64,000 nucleotides of DNA from Lentinula raphanica. Taxonomy: Eukaryota > Basidiomycota > Agaricomycetes > Agaricales > Omphalotaceae. Position numbers and translations under genes: made by a program. The stretch lies in contig JANVFP010000006.1 in NCBI GenBank assembly GCA_027919835.1, forward strand, positions 434,001-498,000. Direction: 5' to 3'. Shown here in pieces: positions 33,659-46,016 of the stretch. The notes beneath the pieces are model-generated. The model was not told the DNA's origin and made no database searches. It saw only the letters and a program-made list of their open reading frames with translations. The number at the start of each line of letters is the position of its first letter. Position 1 is the first letter of the stretch.

Positions 33659-34377
33659 GATGGTGGTGCATTGATCAGTTTGCGCGCTTCATTTAGCGCC
33701 GAAAATCATCTTGACTCCTTTCTTCTTTCACTGGCTGTCACCCGTATCATTATCTGCTCCGATCTCCCAATGCTAATTATTCGCAAAATTCACAAATCTC
33801 GGTGAAATCATTCACGAAGGATTGGTATGCTGACGATTGAAATCTGTTCTATCTTTACATATCGCCTAACAATTTTTCCAGGCTCAAATGACTCTGAAGT
33901 CCTGACCCTGTCCTGACCCAATCCCAGTGTCCTGTCCTGACCGAGTCTTCTTCTCTGCCTTTTGTATCAACGAGTCAGATTTCATTTACGGAATTACTAT
34001 TCAACTGTTGTCCCCAAAAGGTCATTATTTCGTTCATCGACCATCAGATCTTCGTGGCTGAGTTGACTCCCATCTGTACAGCTACGTGAACAACACCACA
34101 GCAGCGTTACGCTGACGCTGACCTTACGCTGATTCTCTCGTCAATTTGTATTTGGAACACGTCGTCCACGAACTCACATTCTGACGGTTGGCGATTGCCA
34201 GCATGGCCTTCCTTCGTGAAAAAAGAATTGGCCTCCAAATTTATTAATGAGATCCGACATGCTGTGCCCTTATCGTTGGGTGTTCTTGCTCCTCGTTCTC
34301 CGAAAGTTCAAGAACTGAATCATAGATTTTTGCAGTAGAAGAACAATGATTTGAATTATCAAACTGGTGTGTAGGTA
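33659..34377. other. Intergenic with short direct repeats
   Basis: Promoter side of two divergent genes. Near 33898-33945 a GTCCTGACC motif occurs repeatedly with an 11-bp step at its start, and near 34105-34133 TTACGCTGACGCTGACC is followed by TTACGCTGA. No gene was recognised. Confidence 0.45.
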
Positions 34378-35795
34378 TGCAGGAGATCTCGTCTGTCGAT
34401 GAAGTTGATGGAGCGGGAACAACCGAGAACAAGCGATACATAGTTCACCGTCAAATTGTGTCGGACGCGCCGTGAGTATAAGAACGACTTCAGAAACGAT
34501 GTCTCTTCATCCCCCCTTCTCTCTTCTCGCCTCATGTTTGGCAGATCATTGTCTTCATCCTTTGTATACGCCGATAACACCTCAGATCCCCGTCACGACG
34601 TGACGCGGTACTGGTATCACAAGGGCTTCGTGGAGGGGCTCAAAAGAGCCCGAGCTCCCTCCTCGGCCGATGAAAATATCGAGAGCCTCACATACGATTT
34701 GAGTGAAACTCGAGTGCGCCTCGAAGAAACGCAAGTCAAGTTATCGGACACCGCCGAAACCTTAGGAGGTTCGTTGTTTTTACCGTTCGAGTGTCCAGAT
34801 TTTGCAACATTGGTCTTTCTTCTGAAATAGAATTTCTCAAGCCACTCGTCGATAGGCCAACGGAGACATATAACAACGGTGTTGATGCCAATGCTCGTGG
34901 ACCTCCTTCGATGTTTCCATCGCCTCAACCTGGAGCTGTGCCCATTCAGCCAGCGAATTCCCCGCCGCCAACATCTGAGATGGCACCTGAGGATTGTCCA
35001 CCACCTGCACCGTCCCCCAGGCGTCGTATACAACACTCGAGGCCAATTCGTCGTGAATACGTCGAATTGGCAAGATCGTGGATCCCTGGATACTACTCCA
35101 CGAGTTCAAATTCCGCACTCGTTTCTCACAGCGTCGATAATGCTCTCGAGGATCTCTTCAGGACAGCTCAGGCAGGAAACGAACGGTCTATGGCTCTTGT
35201 CAAAGCGCTCTGCCGGGAAGCGCATGCTACCCCACCCGAGCAAAAAACATATGGCCAGAGACGTATTCTCTCTGGATGGAGAAACCCTTTCAATCATTCT
35301 CAATCGTCTCAGAATAGCGGTTCTCCACCGGATCATCTCGTTAATCCCCAATACAACGACCCCCCTGAGGTGTGGGTAGCATACTACACACGCTACCCAA
35401 AATCCTTGCCTAGAGGGGTCCGAGTCGACCCAAGAACTGGGGCCCCCTTTCTCGGAGACGTTACAGCTAGTCGATTGTTGGCCCGCTTACGGCCGACTTC
35501 TCCTCAATATCGAGCAGAATTCAATATTGCGATGACAAAGTTGTTCATAACAAAGGGACAGTACGCAGAGCTCATTCGAGATGGAGTAGTACAGATTCCA
35601 CGACCGACCGTGGACTATCAACCGTTCGATCCTGGTTGCTCGAGGGAAGAGCCAATAAATATGATTGAGGTGGCTCAACATTATTCTAGGTGTGGGGTTT
35701 CTGTTAAGACCGTAGAGACCAATGTCGAATTCTGGGTTGTAGAGTATGCGAAACGGAAACAAGATACGAGCGACACTCGTGTATCGACTTTGTAA
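34378..35795 (+). CDS. Unrecognised protein, agaricomycete type
   Basis: ATG 34378 starts MQEISSVDEVDG. The first intron begins GTGAGT after GACGCGCC, and the next exon opens at ATCATTG near 34546 (SLSSSFVYADN). A helical segment (ENIESLTYDLSETRVRLEET) precedes a second intron (GTTCG to GAAATAG near 34828). The rest is one exon to TAA at 35793-35795. It has a Pro-rich linker and a C-terminal region of about 200 residues with EVWVAYYTRYPKSLPRGVR, APFLGDVTASRLLARL and CGVSVKTVETNVEFWVVEY. I see no catalytic motif or membrane span, and the function is unknown. Confidence 0.7.
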
Positions 35796-36022
35796 CTTGT
35801 ACTTATGCTGCCACATCATGTAGGTCTACCTGTGTTTCTTTGTGTCTACTAATTCTCCTGTACCCGTGGTACTTTCTTGATGTTATGTATGCTGCACAAT
35901 GTTCATGAATTAATGATGCTGACTTCGTATATTCGTTTGAGACCCTGGTTGCTCGATGCAACTCGTGGAACAAAGTTTTGGCGACGCATCGAGAGTACAT
36001 GAATGTCCTGCTAAGCTCAAAA

Positions 36023-38449
36023 TCATTCACTTTCCCCATTATCGGACCACTCCTCGCCTAACCAGTTGCTGTCCTCTCTAGGAGCCTGGCTAACAAAATC
36101 GTTGGGGTCCACATCATCATCTAGACTCGGCCGTATACTCTGCATGCGTTCCCTTTCAGCCCTGTTCTTCTCCTGCAACACACTCTCCTCGGCCATCTGT
36201 ACCTCCCTTCGCGAAGCAGCAGTAGCCCTCTGTTCATCAACCGTCCGCCCATCGGTGAGAAGTTGGAATATGCTGAGCATCAGTCTAGACTTCGAGTGTG
36301 AATACAAGCTAGGCGTTAGACATTCGAACGAAATGAACGTACGCTGCATCCCAACCGGAACTGTATTCGTTCTCCTCCAACGTACCGTATAGCGACACTC
36401 CGCCCATTCCGCCAGAAGAGAGCTCGCGAGCCATAGCTTGGACACTGTGCGCACCGATATCAGCACCAGTGGACGAGTGGAAGAGCCTTTTGATATCGAG
36501 AACGTGTATGTGAATCTCAGGCGGTGGGAGTGAGGGTGAGGGTGATGGCGGTTGGGTTGATTCTAAGGCGGTAGAAGCTGGAGGAGAAAGAGTTCTATCC
36601 TTGATCTTGTCGAAAGTATAGCTGCCTCGACTTTCGTCTTTGACTTGTACGCCGTTCTCTTCCTTTTTGATAAAGTAACCTTGGTATGGTTCAGATTTGA
36701 CTATGACATCTTCCTCCAGAACAGTACCATCCCTGTCGTTTTCTCTCTTTGGAGAAAGGTCATACGTAGACTCGCGTTTCAGCCTCTTAAATTGTCTGTA
36801 TTCGTGATCCAGGTGTTCTCGTTTGATATCGAGTGCACGCTTGCCACGACCGTCCCCCATGTAATCGCTACGGTCATTGGACTCGTGGTCGCTGGAATAA
36901 GACGAACGACGGGTTCTGTCTCGTATATCAGGCTTAATGTCTGAATCACGGACATAGCGGGTGTGACGTTGGTTATCATAAGGAGAGGAGTATGCTGCAG
37001 TCGATGATGATGAATGACCATTGTGATTGTGATTGTAAACGTTGTGGAAAGTGTCCCGACGTGTTCTTGATGAACTTGGAATGTCACTACGGTCAAGGTT
37101 TCCGTATGAATCCTGGAGATGATTGAGATCGATATGCGAGAGTGATGAATATGGACTCACATCCCTAACCAAATCTTTCAAACCTGCACCTTGGTCATTG
37201 ATCCATTTCCATTTAGTACGTGCCCATCCCGCGTCCCCATCCATACCACTAGATTCCGCGCTGGGATCGTAATTACCAGCGAGAAGGTCGACGCCATACG
37301 CAAGAAATATATCCCGAACGGTGGTTTCGTTGTAAACAAGAAGAATGAGATGCTCCGCATTTGAATCGGCATTCGCAGACGGTCCGACTGGCATCGAATT
37401 GGAGAGTGACGAAGACAAACACGGTTCCAAAAGTTCTCGAAGGATCGATACCCCCATTTTTGAGTCCTTCTCCTGCTGAACCTTCGATCCAGGAAACGCC
37501 TTGCGGCTCATTCTTGGCTGGTTCTTGAACGCGTTCCAACCAAAGACCATCTGTTGCCAGCTCGGATGGCCAGCAGGAGGGACCCGCAGATCACGTATGC
37601 CGTCGAGCGCCTTCGTCCAGGCCACGTCAAGTAGATCCGGACTGCGACGTCTGTCTGTGATATATCGCGTATCGGCAGCCCATAGAGTGTACGCGAACGC
37701 TGCGACGTGTATTCTGGGTAAGATTTTCTCGTGGAAGTTATGAGGCGCGGAGAATTGGGCATAGGCTTCATGGATCCCGGGTATGAGTGTTTCTAGGGAT
37801 GTAGAGGGCGGTAGGATTCGCTTCATGGCAAGCTGCCTGAGGAGGCGAGCATTTTCGAATAAACCGCGTTTGGCACCTTCGTTCAGGTCGGCTCGTTGGC
37901 AGAACCCTTTGTTGGCCTGGGATGTGTCTCTGTCGCTGGCCTGTCTACCCTTCTTGACAGCTTTTGGAGCTAATGCACGCAACTTGGCTGTCAAGGACTC
38001 GGTATCCAACTCGATCGGGGAAAGAGACTCGAATGTGGATGAAGGATACGCTTCGTTTGGATGGGGAAAACGGACGCCTGGGACATGAAGGTATATCTGT
38101 TCGACCTGAGCTGGGGTAAGAAGGAGGACAGACGCGCCGGAGGGGAGGATTCCAAGTGTGATTGTTATCTCCAGATCGTCGTCGTCGTCGTTGGCATTCG
38201 CCCGGAGGTTCGCAGTCAAACCAGTCATCACTTTCTGAGCGGTGATCTTGGGGTCGTGGTATGAGTTGTTGCCGCTGTGCACTCGGAAGGAGTTATCCCT
38301 GGAGGAAAGAGAACAGTGAAGGCCGATTTGTCAACATTTTGGAGTGACCCCAGTTCCGAGCTCTCCGACTACAACCCTTTCCGCAGATTATTGAGTTCCA
38401 CTCACCACCGTTGTCCTAGACGGTAGCCACCAAGCTGGTAAAAGAGCAT
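36023..38449 (-). CDS. Unrecognised large protein with charged Ser/Arg/Asp-rich middle
   Basis: Exon 1 starts at ATG 38449 (MLFYQLGGYRLGQRW) and joins, through a GTGAGT donor and a CCTCCAG acceptor, to DNSFRVHSGNN near 38297. Without that exon the frame has no ATG, which supports the join. A globular N-terminal half follows (LEITITLGILPSGASVLLLTPAQVEQIY; MKRILPPSTSLETLIPGIHEAY). The middle is disordered and rich in Ser, Arg and Asp, with several (I/V)K.E motifs such as VKSEP and IKKEE that look like SUMO acceptor sites (inference). The last intron (GTACGT near 36345) leads to a helical, Glu/Arg-rich end and the stop at 36023. No known domain was recognised. The charge pattern suggests a nuclear protein. 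Confidence 0.72.
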
Positions 38450-38786
38450 TGTGGTTATTGACAAAGGATCAGAACCAATACACTTTGGTAGTTTCTCTTG
38501 AAGAAGCGGATGATGGATGTACTTGATCAAGAGCTATACTCCGGCCCACTTTGGCGTTCCCCGAAGCGCTTTGACGACCATCTCGACCCTACTTAGTCTA
38601 CCATTTACTTACGACCAAAATTTAATCTACAGACTCGAGTACAGCTCCACATACTAACTCCTGGGATGCCTCTGTTCAGCAGCTAAGATACTCGAGCAGG
38701 CAGTCCAGAGTCCTTGCAATACGTGCAACGTTGTAGGTCGGTGTGAAGGAACCAGACCACGTACTAGATAGATGAATTTTATTTTT
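38450..38786. other. Spacer between two minus-strand genes
   Basis: Promoter of the gene ending at 38449 and 3' region of the adenylate kinase. Nothing else recognised. Confidence 0.4.
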
Positions 38787-39999
38787 CTATTTCGATTGCA
38801 TACTAGCCGCAACTGAAGCTGCAGTGATAGCATCACTTAAACTATGTCTCCTTCTCGCTTCTGCACTCCCCACCCTCTCTTTCAAACCAGGAAACGTATC
38901 CTTGAGCACACTCTCTAGCTTAGGCCAGATTTCATCGGATGTCTTCCCAGATATTGACTGGACGATCAGACGATGGGGAGGCTTGACGTGGAAAGCAAGT
39001 TGATGTGGGTGCTGGTGAGGATTTCGATGGGGAGGAGGTGAGATGCGAGTTTGGGATAAACGAGCATAAAAGTCTAGGAGAGGAGAGGTTGTTGAATAGA
39101 ACTTTTCGAGACGACGGGCGAAGATTTCCTGCATCAAATGTGCATCATGTGTTAGTTACTCGTGTATCAGAATAAGTGGGACTTGGAAATCAGAATCATA
39201 CGGGATTGTCATCAGGTCTCTTCGTGAGAGGTTCGCCGGTTTCGTCGTCAAACCCTTCAACCTTGGGTGGATTGTAGGACAGATTATACACACGACCCGA
39301 AGGCAGGTGCACCCAACGGTCCGAGATTCGACTTAGGATAATATCGTCCGGAACGTCAAGGTTGACAACCAAGCTTAAAGGTGTATTTTGTTTACTAGAA
39401 AGAGTTAATCTCTGATATGTGAAATGCAATTGACTGGTTACTGATTTAAGCTTACTTGAGGTGTGTATTGAGAAGCTCTCCCTGGGCAAGGGTACGCGGA
39501 AAGCCGTCTAGAATCCAGTGTTTGTTATGCAGATGGTCTAGTTTGCTGGTGACGACCTGTAACATGAGTTCGTCTGGCACAAGTCCACCATGCGCGACGA
39601 TCTCCTCGGCCATTCGTCCAATTTCGGTCCTAGCGCAATGTTCAGATACTCGTTCGGTGAGTATACTAGGACCTTTACTTACCTCTCTTGTATGTGCATC
39701 CTCAGTAAATCTCCAGTAGAAAGCGACACAATGTCGTATTTCTTAACAAGACGACCACTTAAAGTACCCTTCCCCGCTCCGGGCTTGCCAAACATGATCA
39801 TGCGCAACATACGGGTTTTCCTTGAATCAGAGAGAGCCTCGTCATGGACGACTGGTTGCAAGGAGTTCCGGAACAGAGAAGCGGGAGAGCTTGAGGAGAT
39901 TGACCTGGCCGCAGCGGACCATGCAGATAGCCGTGGAGTCGGACGAGTGATAGTACGAAAGGACATTCGAGTCAGATTGGCATTGCGGGTTATCTGCAT
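38787..39999 (-). CDS. ADK2: Mitochondrial adenylate kinase, GTP:AMP phosphotransferase type
   Basis: Transfers phosphate between NTP and AMP, probably in the mitochondrial matrix. The first in-frame ATG is at 39999 ([16 protein letters not shown]); the second, 39966, is also possible. Both begin an Arg/Ser/Ala-rich, acid-poor leader typical of mitochondrial import. The P-loop is [11 protein letters not shown], followed by [12 protein letters not shown] and, in the next exon, the AMP-site block LDGFPRT. The LID has [18 protein letters not shown] and [16 protein letters not shown], the long LID of the AK3/Adk2 class without zinc-binding Cys. Introns lie near 39690, 39455 and 39200-39130. The C-terminal extension of about 25 residues after the usual end is Ala/Ser-rich. 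Confidence 0.9.
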
Positions 40000-40905
<906 letters not shown>

Positions 40906-41990
40906 AGATCTTTCTCCCGCCTCCTTCTCGACTCCTTTCTTCTTTCAAGTTTCTGTTGGAGGATCTGTTCCGCGGTCAGTTCATTTGTACTTGAGCCGTT
41001 TAGATCCCCTGCTCGCTCCTCAGCGTAAGAGGTACTTCCAGAATCAGCGACTGAGTTCGGGGCATTGTAGGAAGATGCCAGAGGTGTGGATTGTTCAGCG
41101 TACATGGCATCAACTGCATCCGTTGGTGATGTAAGCCTTGCAAGTGGCCGGGCACCGATGAAGGATGTTCGAGTACTTCAGAAGACTGGTTCGGATAAGC
41201 TGCGCGTGATCGAACGATTTGAAGCAGAGGAATGGTGTCGGACGGCTGAAGGCGGGTACTTAGACATGAACGCACGGATATGGGACAAGGCTTCTACAAT
41301 GTTATTTGTTCTGTTGAGCTTTGTTAATATCTCATGAAGATTGAGATGTGATTGAAAGCTTACATAGCCAACGGCCTAATCCAAGCAATGTGTGCACGTT
41401 CTATCATTCTCAATTCTACCAATCCCCTTCCCTCGAATGCAGTTTCGAATCTCCGAAGCAAATCCTGTATTTGGCATAGACTGGATGATCTGTGTATTGT
41501 TGAAGTTCCAGCTAGTTGTTTCGGAATGGTTACTCTCGGGATATAGACGATTGAACAAGTTGAAAGACGCATCCAATGAAGCATGAGCGTAGTAGATCGA
41601 TAGATATGAATTGAGGAGTGGGGTGGTTAGATGAACAGTGGTGGATTTGTTTTCAAGGACGTTCGTTACATCAGAGTAAGGAGGGGAGAGGAGGTGGCAG
41701 CTTTGGACAAAAAAGAGCTTGAGTCTCCAGAAATTATTCTGGTTGTTAATGCAGTTAATTCGGGATTGGTTCCGGTGTTGTCATCTGTATGAGTATCGAC
41801 AGGATTTGCGGAAATTGGATGAGCAAGAAAATCTTCGTAGAACTATAGAGGTCGAATAGGGTGAAACTTGGCACTGAAACGGGTGATGAGCAATGAACGT
41901 TGCAGCTTTTGCTTCAAGATCAAGAAGATACGACCACTGTGCGTGCGTATGGCAAATCGTACGCACCTTTTCTTGAAGTTGCAACTTCAC
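40906..41990 (-). other. Possible unrecognised or decaying gene
   Basis: Minus-strand frames here contain SLDASFNLFNRLYPESN, RFETAFEGRGLVELRMIERAH ending at a GTAAGC donor near 41366, and a charged last stretch (LTAEQILQQKLERRKESRRRREKD) that runs straight into the actin fragment. I cannot join them into one clean coding chain: stops separate the pieces and no phase-consistent set of introns was found. It may be a pseudogene, or a real gene whose 3' end was lost when the actin fragment arrived. Confidence 0.25.
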
Positions 41991-42765
41991 GGTCGGAACG
42001 AAGAAGAAATCAGATGAGAATTGTGGCTGTGCTAGAGCGCTCTATAACACGTGAATAGAGAAAGCGTGACTGAGGATTCCATTCCCAATTTGGTGAAAAA
42101 AATCCAAAAGAGGCAAGTTTTAATGAAACCAAATAGGGCAATTTTTGACACTTTTCCCACGGCAAACGGGCTATAGGACGATTCCTTCATTTCATTCCGG
42201 ACTCGTAATGTCAAACTACTTCACGTAAGTGTTCATTTTCCTCACGTTTAAACTTTAAACCCTATCTCAGCCAGCGATTTCTTCCATAGCATAAAGCATT
42301 GATGTAAACGAACATAGTAAAACCCGCCGCGAGCTCCCATCTTCGTCTCACAAGGCATAACTTGAAGCTGCTGTCTTGCACCCATTGTAAAAGTCTCAAT
42401 ATCAACGTTCATCTCAATCTTTTCTGTCCTCCTCCTCTACCTCTCATGATCAATCACGCACTGTATCGGGAGCTATGATGTTCACACAAGATGATATTAC
42501 TCCACTACTCAACATCTACATCTTCCTCTCCGGGCTCCATCTACATACATCATCAATGCCGAACAAATTTGCATCGACCTCCGTGTAGCAATGTCCAAGC
42601 TCGATGGAGTCGAAACCAAAACCCTTCTACGACGTCTGTGCTTCATAGGAGCCAGACATCTGCACGGTGGCCAGCCCCAACATCAGCGTAAAGACTCGAC
42701 TATCTGATTTAAAATGTAAGTGACTTCTTCCGCTGACTTCGCGAGATGCAAGCTTGCTCACCAGG
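41991..42765. other. Gene-poor stretch, nothing secure
   Basis: AT-rich for the most part. A short plus-strand frame at about 42550-42710 (containing RVAMSKLDGVETKTLLRR) looks codon-like but has no supported start or neighbour exons, so it is not called. Confidence 0.35.
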
Positions 42766-44313
42766 CTATTCTGCTCGGGCGCCGCGCCGGATGGTTGGTG
42801 GAGGCTTCAGGTCGAACTTGACATAAATCGCGTAGCACGTCGAGAGGATACCCTCGACCACCTCCTGAGTGGAGTCTGGAAACAGAAGCTGAGGCTGAAG
42901 GACTCGCGCTCCTATTGCACGGCGGTAATATTTGTCAACTGTGGGCTGATGGCGCCTGATGAAATTCTGACGTCGAGCACGATATTCCTGTGGGTCTGTT
43001 TCCGAGAATAGCAGAAGTTCAATGGACGCTGGCCCCTCTAGCAGCGATCCGAGATTGTTTAAATCTTGAACAAGCAACTGGCGGAAGCTTCTCTCAGCAT
43101 TCGCAGTCCGGCCGGCGTTATGGGACGAGGAACCTACTTGTTGCCTCGTGTTGACAGAGACATTGTCGACCTGAGGGGCAAGTGTAAGTGTGCATCAACC
43201 CAATGATCAGGCAGAAGATTACCCACTTCAATGCGTAAAGATTCCATCTAAGCCGAATTGTGAGTGGTTTTCTCCGCAAAAGGAATGTCTTCTTACTAGG
43301 CTAGCTTCCGATTCGTGTTCAGGTAAAGGAGGTTCCAGGTCAAACTTGAAATAAATCAATTCGCATAGTGAGATATCCTTCTGTATGTCCTCTTCGCTGT
43401 TCTGTGAGAGCTGAAGCCGACTTTGCAGACGTTGCGCTCTTGTCCCAAAGAGGTATACTCTATTAAGCTCGGGCTGAGTGTTGACAATGAACTGCTGACG
43501 TTGAGCACGGTATTCCTCTGGCTTTGTAATCTGGAGCTCCGATATCTCAACGGACGCTGGGCCGTCAATCAGAGATTGGAAATTGAGATGGTTTTTCATA
43601 AGCAAACGAAGAAATTTCTCCTTCTGAGAGAGGGGAACGAAAAGTACGAAAATCAGTCAAAGGGTGAACAGATTCATAATTATGCGGACCTGTTCAGTCG
43701 TCAGCTCTATCGGAGCATTGACACCACTACTGCCGGGGAGATTGGACTCGGAGGGGGAATCAGCTCGACGCTCCAAGTCAACAGAGTCATTGTTGGACTA
43801 AAGAGCAGGCGTAAGTGTACATAGATGATAGAAAATCCGAAAGGAGACCATCATCTCTCACTCACATCCTCAACGAACTTTTCAATCTGGTTATCATACT
43901 TTTCATGCCCTAAATCTGCCTCCTAAAAGATCAACATGACAATCGACCCACGGAGCAAATAAGGCCGGACGTACATTTCGAGAAACAAAATTAGCATGTA
44001 CAACCCCACGTTGGAGTACAGCAACCTCCGGGGTCAGATCTCTGGATTGAGGTGGCGGGGCCAAAGCTCCAGAAATAGACGAACTGGAGCTTGTCAGAAT
44101 GGGAGTGGGAGCAGAAAGAACACTGGAAGAGATGGTTGCTCTAGGGCTCGAGTTGCGGTTGAGCAAGTCACTGGCATAGTAGCAGTCGATTGCGAAAGCG
44201 AACAGGCGTTGAACGTTTTTGAAGAAGGAAAAAAGTGCGTTGGTTGTGATTTCGTGGGGAGGAGACCAGCTCTGAGGGGAAAAACAGTTCGTATGGTTTG
44301 AGGCTTTATGCAT
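42766..44313 (-). CDS. Unrecognised protein with a duplicated ~100-residue domain
   Basis: ATG 44313 (MHKASNHTNCFS). Exon 1 ends at a GTACGT donor near 43975. Then come EADLGHEKYDNQIEKF, SNNDSVDLERRADS, KEKFLRLLMKNHLNF and further exons, all joined by GT-AG introns in phase. Two copies of one domain follow each other. Copy 1 (43605-43300) has LIDGPASVEI, TKPEEYRAQRQQFI and LIYFKFDLEPP. Copy 2 (43077-42790) has LLEGPASIEL, TDPQEYRARRQNFI and AIYVKFDLKPP. The introns preceding the copies are also similar, so a genomic segment with introns was duplicated. The stop is TAG near 42766. I know of no function; both copies look helical and soluble. Confidence 0.68.
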
Positions 44314-44383
44314 TCAGAGATCGTGGGAAGGGGGAATGTTAGGGAATGATGTTGCAGAGTTGACCCGATACCTTAGCTCCTCC

Positions 44384-44623
44384 GATGTGGTCTGATGTGG
44401 TAGGCCTAAATTCGCTCACCGTAGTATGTAATAGGCTGTGATAAGGGCGGCGGCCCTCGTACTGCCTCGTACTGCCTCGCCCTGTTCCGTAGCTTTTCCT
44501 AGCTTTCCGAAAGTTTCCGTAGCTTTCTAGAGGGTCCCATAAGGTCCCATAGGGAACTGTAGGGAACTGTATGCTGCTGTACTGCCGTTGGGCTAAGTTG
44601 GGCTGCGTGCATAGGCGTGCATA
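44384..44623. repeat. Field of unrelated short doublets, all with a 10-bp step
   Basis: Six different 7-11 bp words each occur twice with starts exactly 10 bp apart: GATGTGG (44384, 44394), GTACTGCCTC (44459, 44469), GGTCCCATA (44533, 44543), AGGGAACTGTA (44551, 44561), GTTGGGCT (44587, 44597), GCGTGCATA (44605, 44615). A seventh, TCCGTAGCTTT (44486, 44516), is spaced 30 bp. The words are unrelated to each other, so this is not an ordinary minisatellite. It lies between two genes, with no supported coding frame. Confidence 0.8.
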
Positions 44624-44844
44624 TGTTGGATAGTAATCATCAGGGTCAGAGTACACTTCCACCATGTGGATGTTTTTGAAACACCTCATTGGGGTTTTTC
44701 AGATAGGCTAAGGGAATGCAACGCATTCAACGGGGGGTTTGCATCTTCATGTAGACAGCATTGACATGGATTCTTCCTATCTCAAAGCATACCTGCTTGC
44801 AAGTCAGCTACTGTTCCATGCAACTCAGATAGGATCAAGTAGGC

Positions 44845-45904
44845 TCACATTTTTACTACATACAAGCCATCTGGCAACCCTTCCTGCACCTGTTCTTTGA
44901 CAAGTCGAAGACCTGCTTCTTGAAACACAGCCTTCCAAGCCATATCAGACCTACATAATAAGACATCCATTTGTTAGTATAGCTAATAGTTGCGGACATA
45001 TTTTCATTGTTACCTTGTGAAGCTCGAGTCTTGTTCATCGAACACTGTTCTTGGACCACCATCTTCCGCGTCCGAGCAGACATTCTCTTTGACTACAATC
45101 AGACTCCTGCCACTATGACCATCTAATTCCTGATCTCGAAGAGCGGCGTGACTCCTTTCCAGGAAAGCAACCAAGTCATTGTTGTCCAAGTGCCCGAGAC
45201 ACCACTGGCACCAGATCACGTCAAAACGAGAGTCGATGTCGGATAATGGGTCGTTAGGATCTGGTCGATACCCAATCCGATCGAGAAAGTTGATAGAAGA
45301 GGAGGAGTGATAACTGGCAAGAGGATGCGCTGGATCGAAAGCCTGCAAAGTGCCTTGCAGAAAGGTAACACTTTTAGTCAAAGCGGCGAGTCCGGGCCAG
45401 TGGACAGCATGTCCACCATTTTGTGATGAAGATTCAGCGTTGGCACTTTTGCGGGCGTTTTTGAGAGCCTCTTGAATGAAAGGTGTCACAGGTTCCAACA
45501 GGCAAACGTTGTCGACGAGATGAAGGAGTACGTCTGAAGTCACACGTCCTACTCCTGCTCCGACGTCCAACGCACGAAATGGTTGGGGAATAGCCCGTGG
45601 TTTCAAAGGTTTCAGTGCAGAGGGAACAGTAGAGAGCTCTGGGTATAGATGAAGTAGAAAAAGACGCGATCCGAGCGCGTCCACACGAGGAAGGGACTAG
45701 TATGAGAAGAAATCAGCTCTTTCTTCGAATCCAGATATGATATGCATACACCAGTCCCATAACCACCTAGTAGAAGGATCGGTGAATCAAAGCTTATCCT
45801 CATGAGGTCAAAAGCTGACCTAGAACGCCATCTACGCTTGCAGGTTGTTCAGTCCAATATCGGATTCCATCCTCGACGTTCGGGACTTGCAAGTTCGCCG
45901 CCAT
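44845..45904 (-). CDS. TAE1: N-terminal Xaa-Pro-Lys protein N-methyltransferase
   Basis: Methylates the exposed alpha-amino group of proteins starting (Ala/Ser/Pro)-Pro-Lys, such as ribosomal proteins. Exon 1 starts at ATG 45904 (MAANLQVPNVEDGIRYW, TEQPASVDGVLGG), matching the YW..xPAxVDGMLGG opening of the NTM1/Tae1 family. Exon 2 adds YGTG and exon 3 SLPRVDALGSRLFL. The AdoMet motif I is ALDVGAGVGRVT; LLEPVTPF, FDVIWCQWCLGHL (family signature) and LIVVKENV follow. The last exons give AWKAVFQEAGLRLVKEQVQ and GLYVVKM, with stop at 44847-44845. An internal insert of about 30 residues (NSA ... HVHW region) lengthens the central part slightly. Divergent with CSM3. Confidence 0.92.
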
Positions 45905-46016
45905 GGTACTGTAAGAGTCGCGGCTATCCGGCCCGGATAAACACAGCGCGACGCGTGAAACGCGTGAACGATCTTTTCCAAATTTTTATTGTTCTTGCCT
46001 TTGTCGAACGCGATTG
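45905..46016. promoter_or_regulatory. Short bidirectional promoter, TAE1/CSM3
   Basis: Only 112 bp separate the two opposing start codons, so transcription start regions of both genes must lie here or inside the genes. The stretch contains repeated CGCG-type words (ACGCGTGAAACGCGTGAACG) at about 45950-45970. ACGCGT is the core site of the G1/S factor MBF in yeasts, which would suit CSM3 (inference). Confidence 0.5.

Noticed and set aside
42550..42712. A plus-strand frame with RVAMSKLDGVETKTLLRR as a small gene
   Set aside because: Codon-like appearance only; there is no in-frame start, no neighbour exon and no recognised family.
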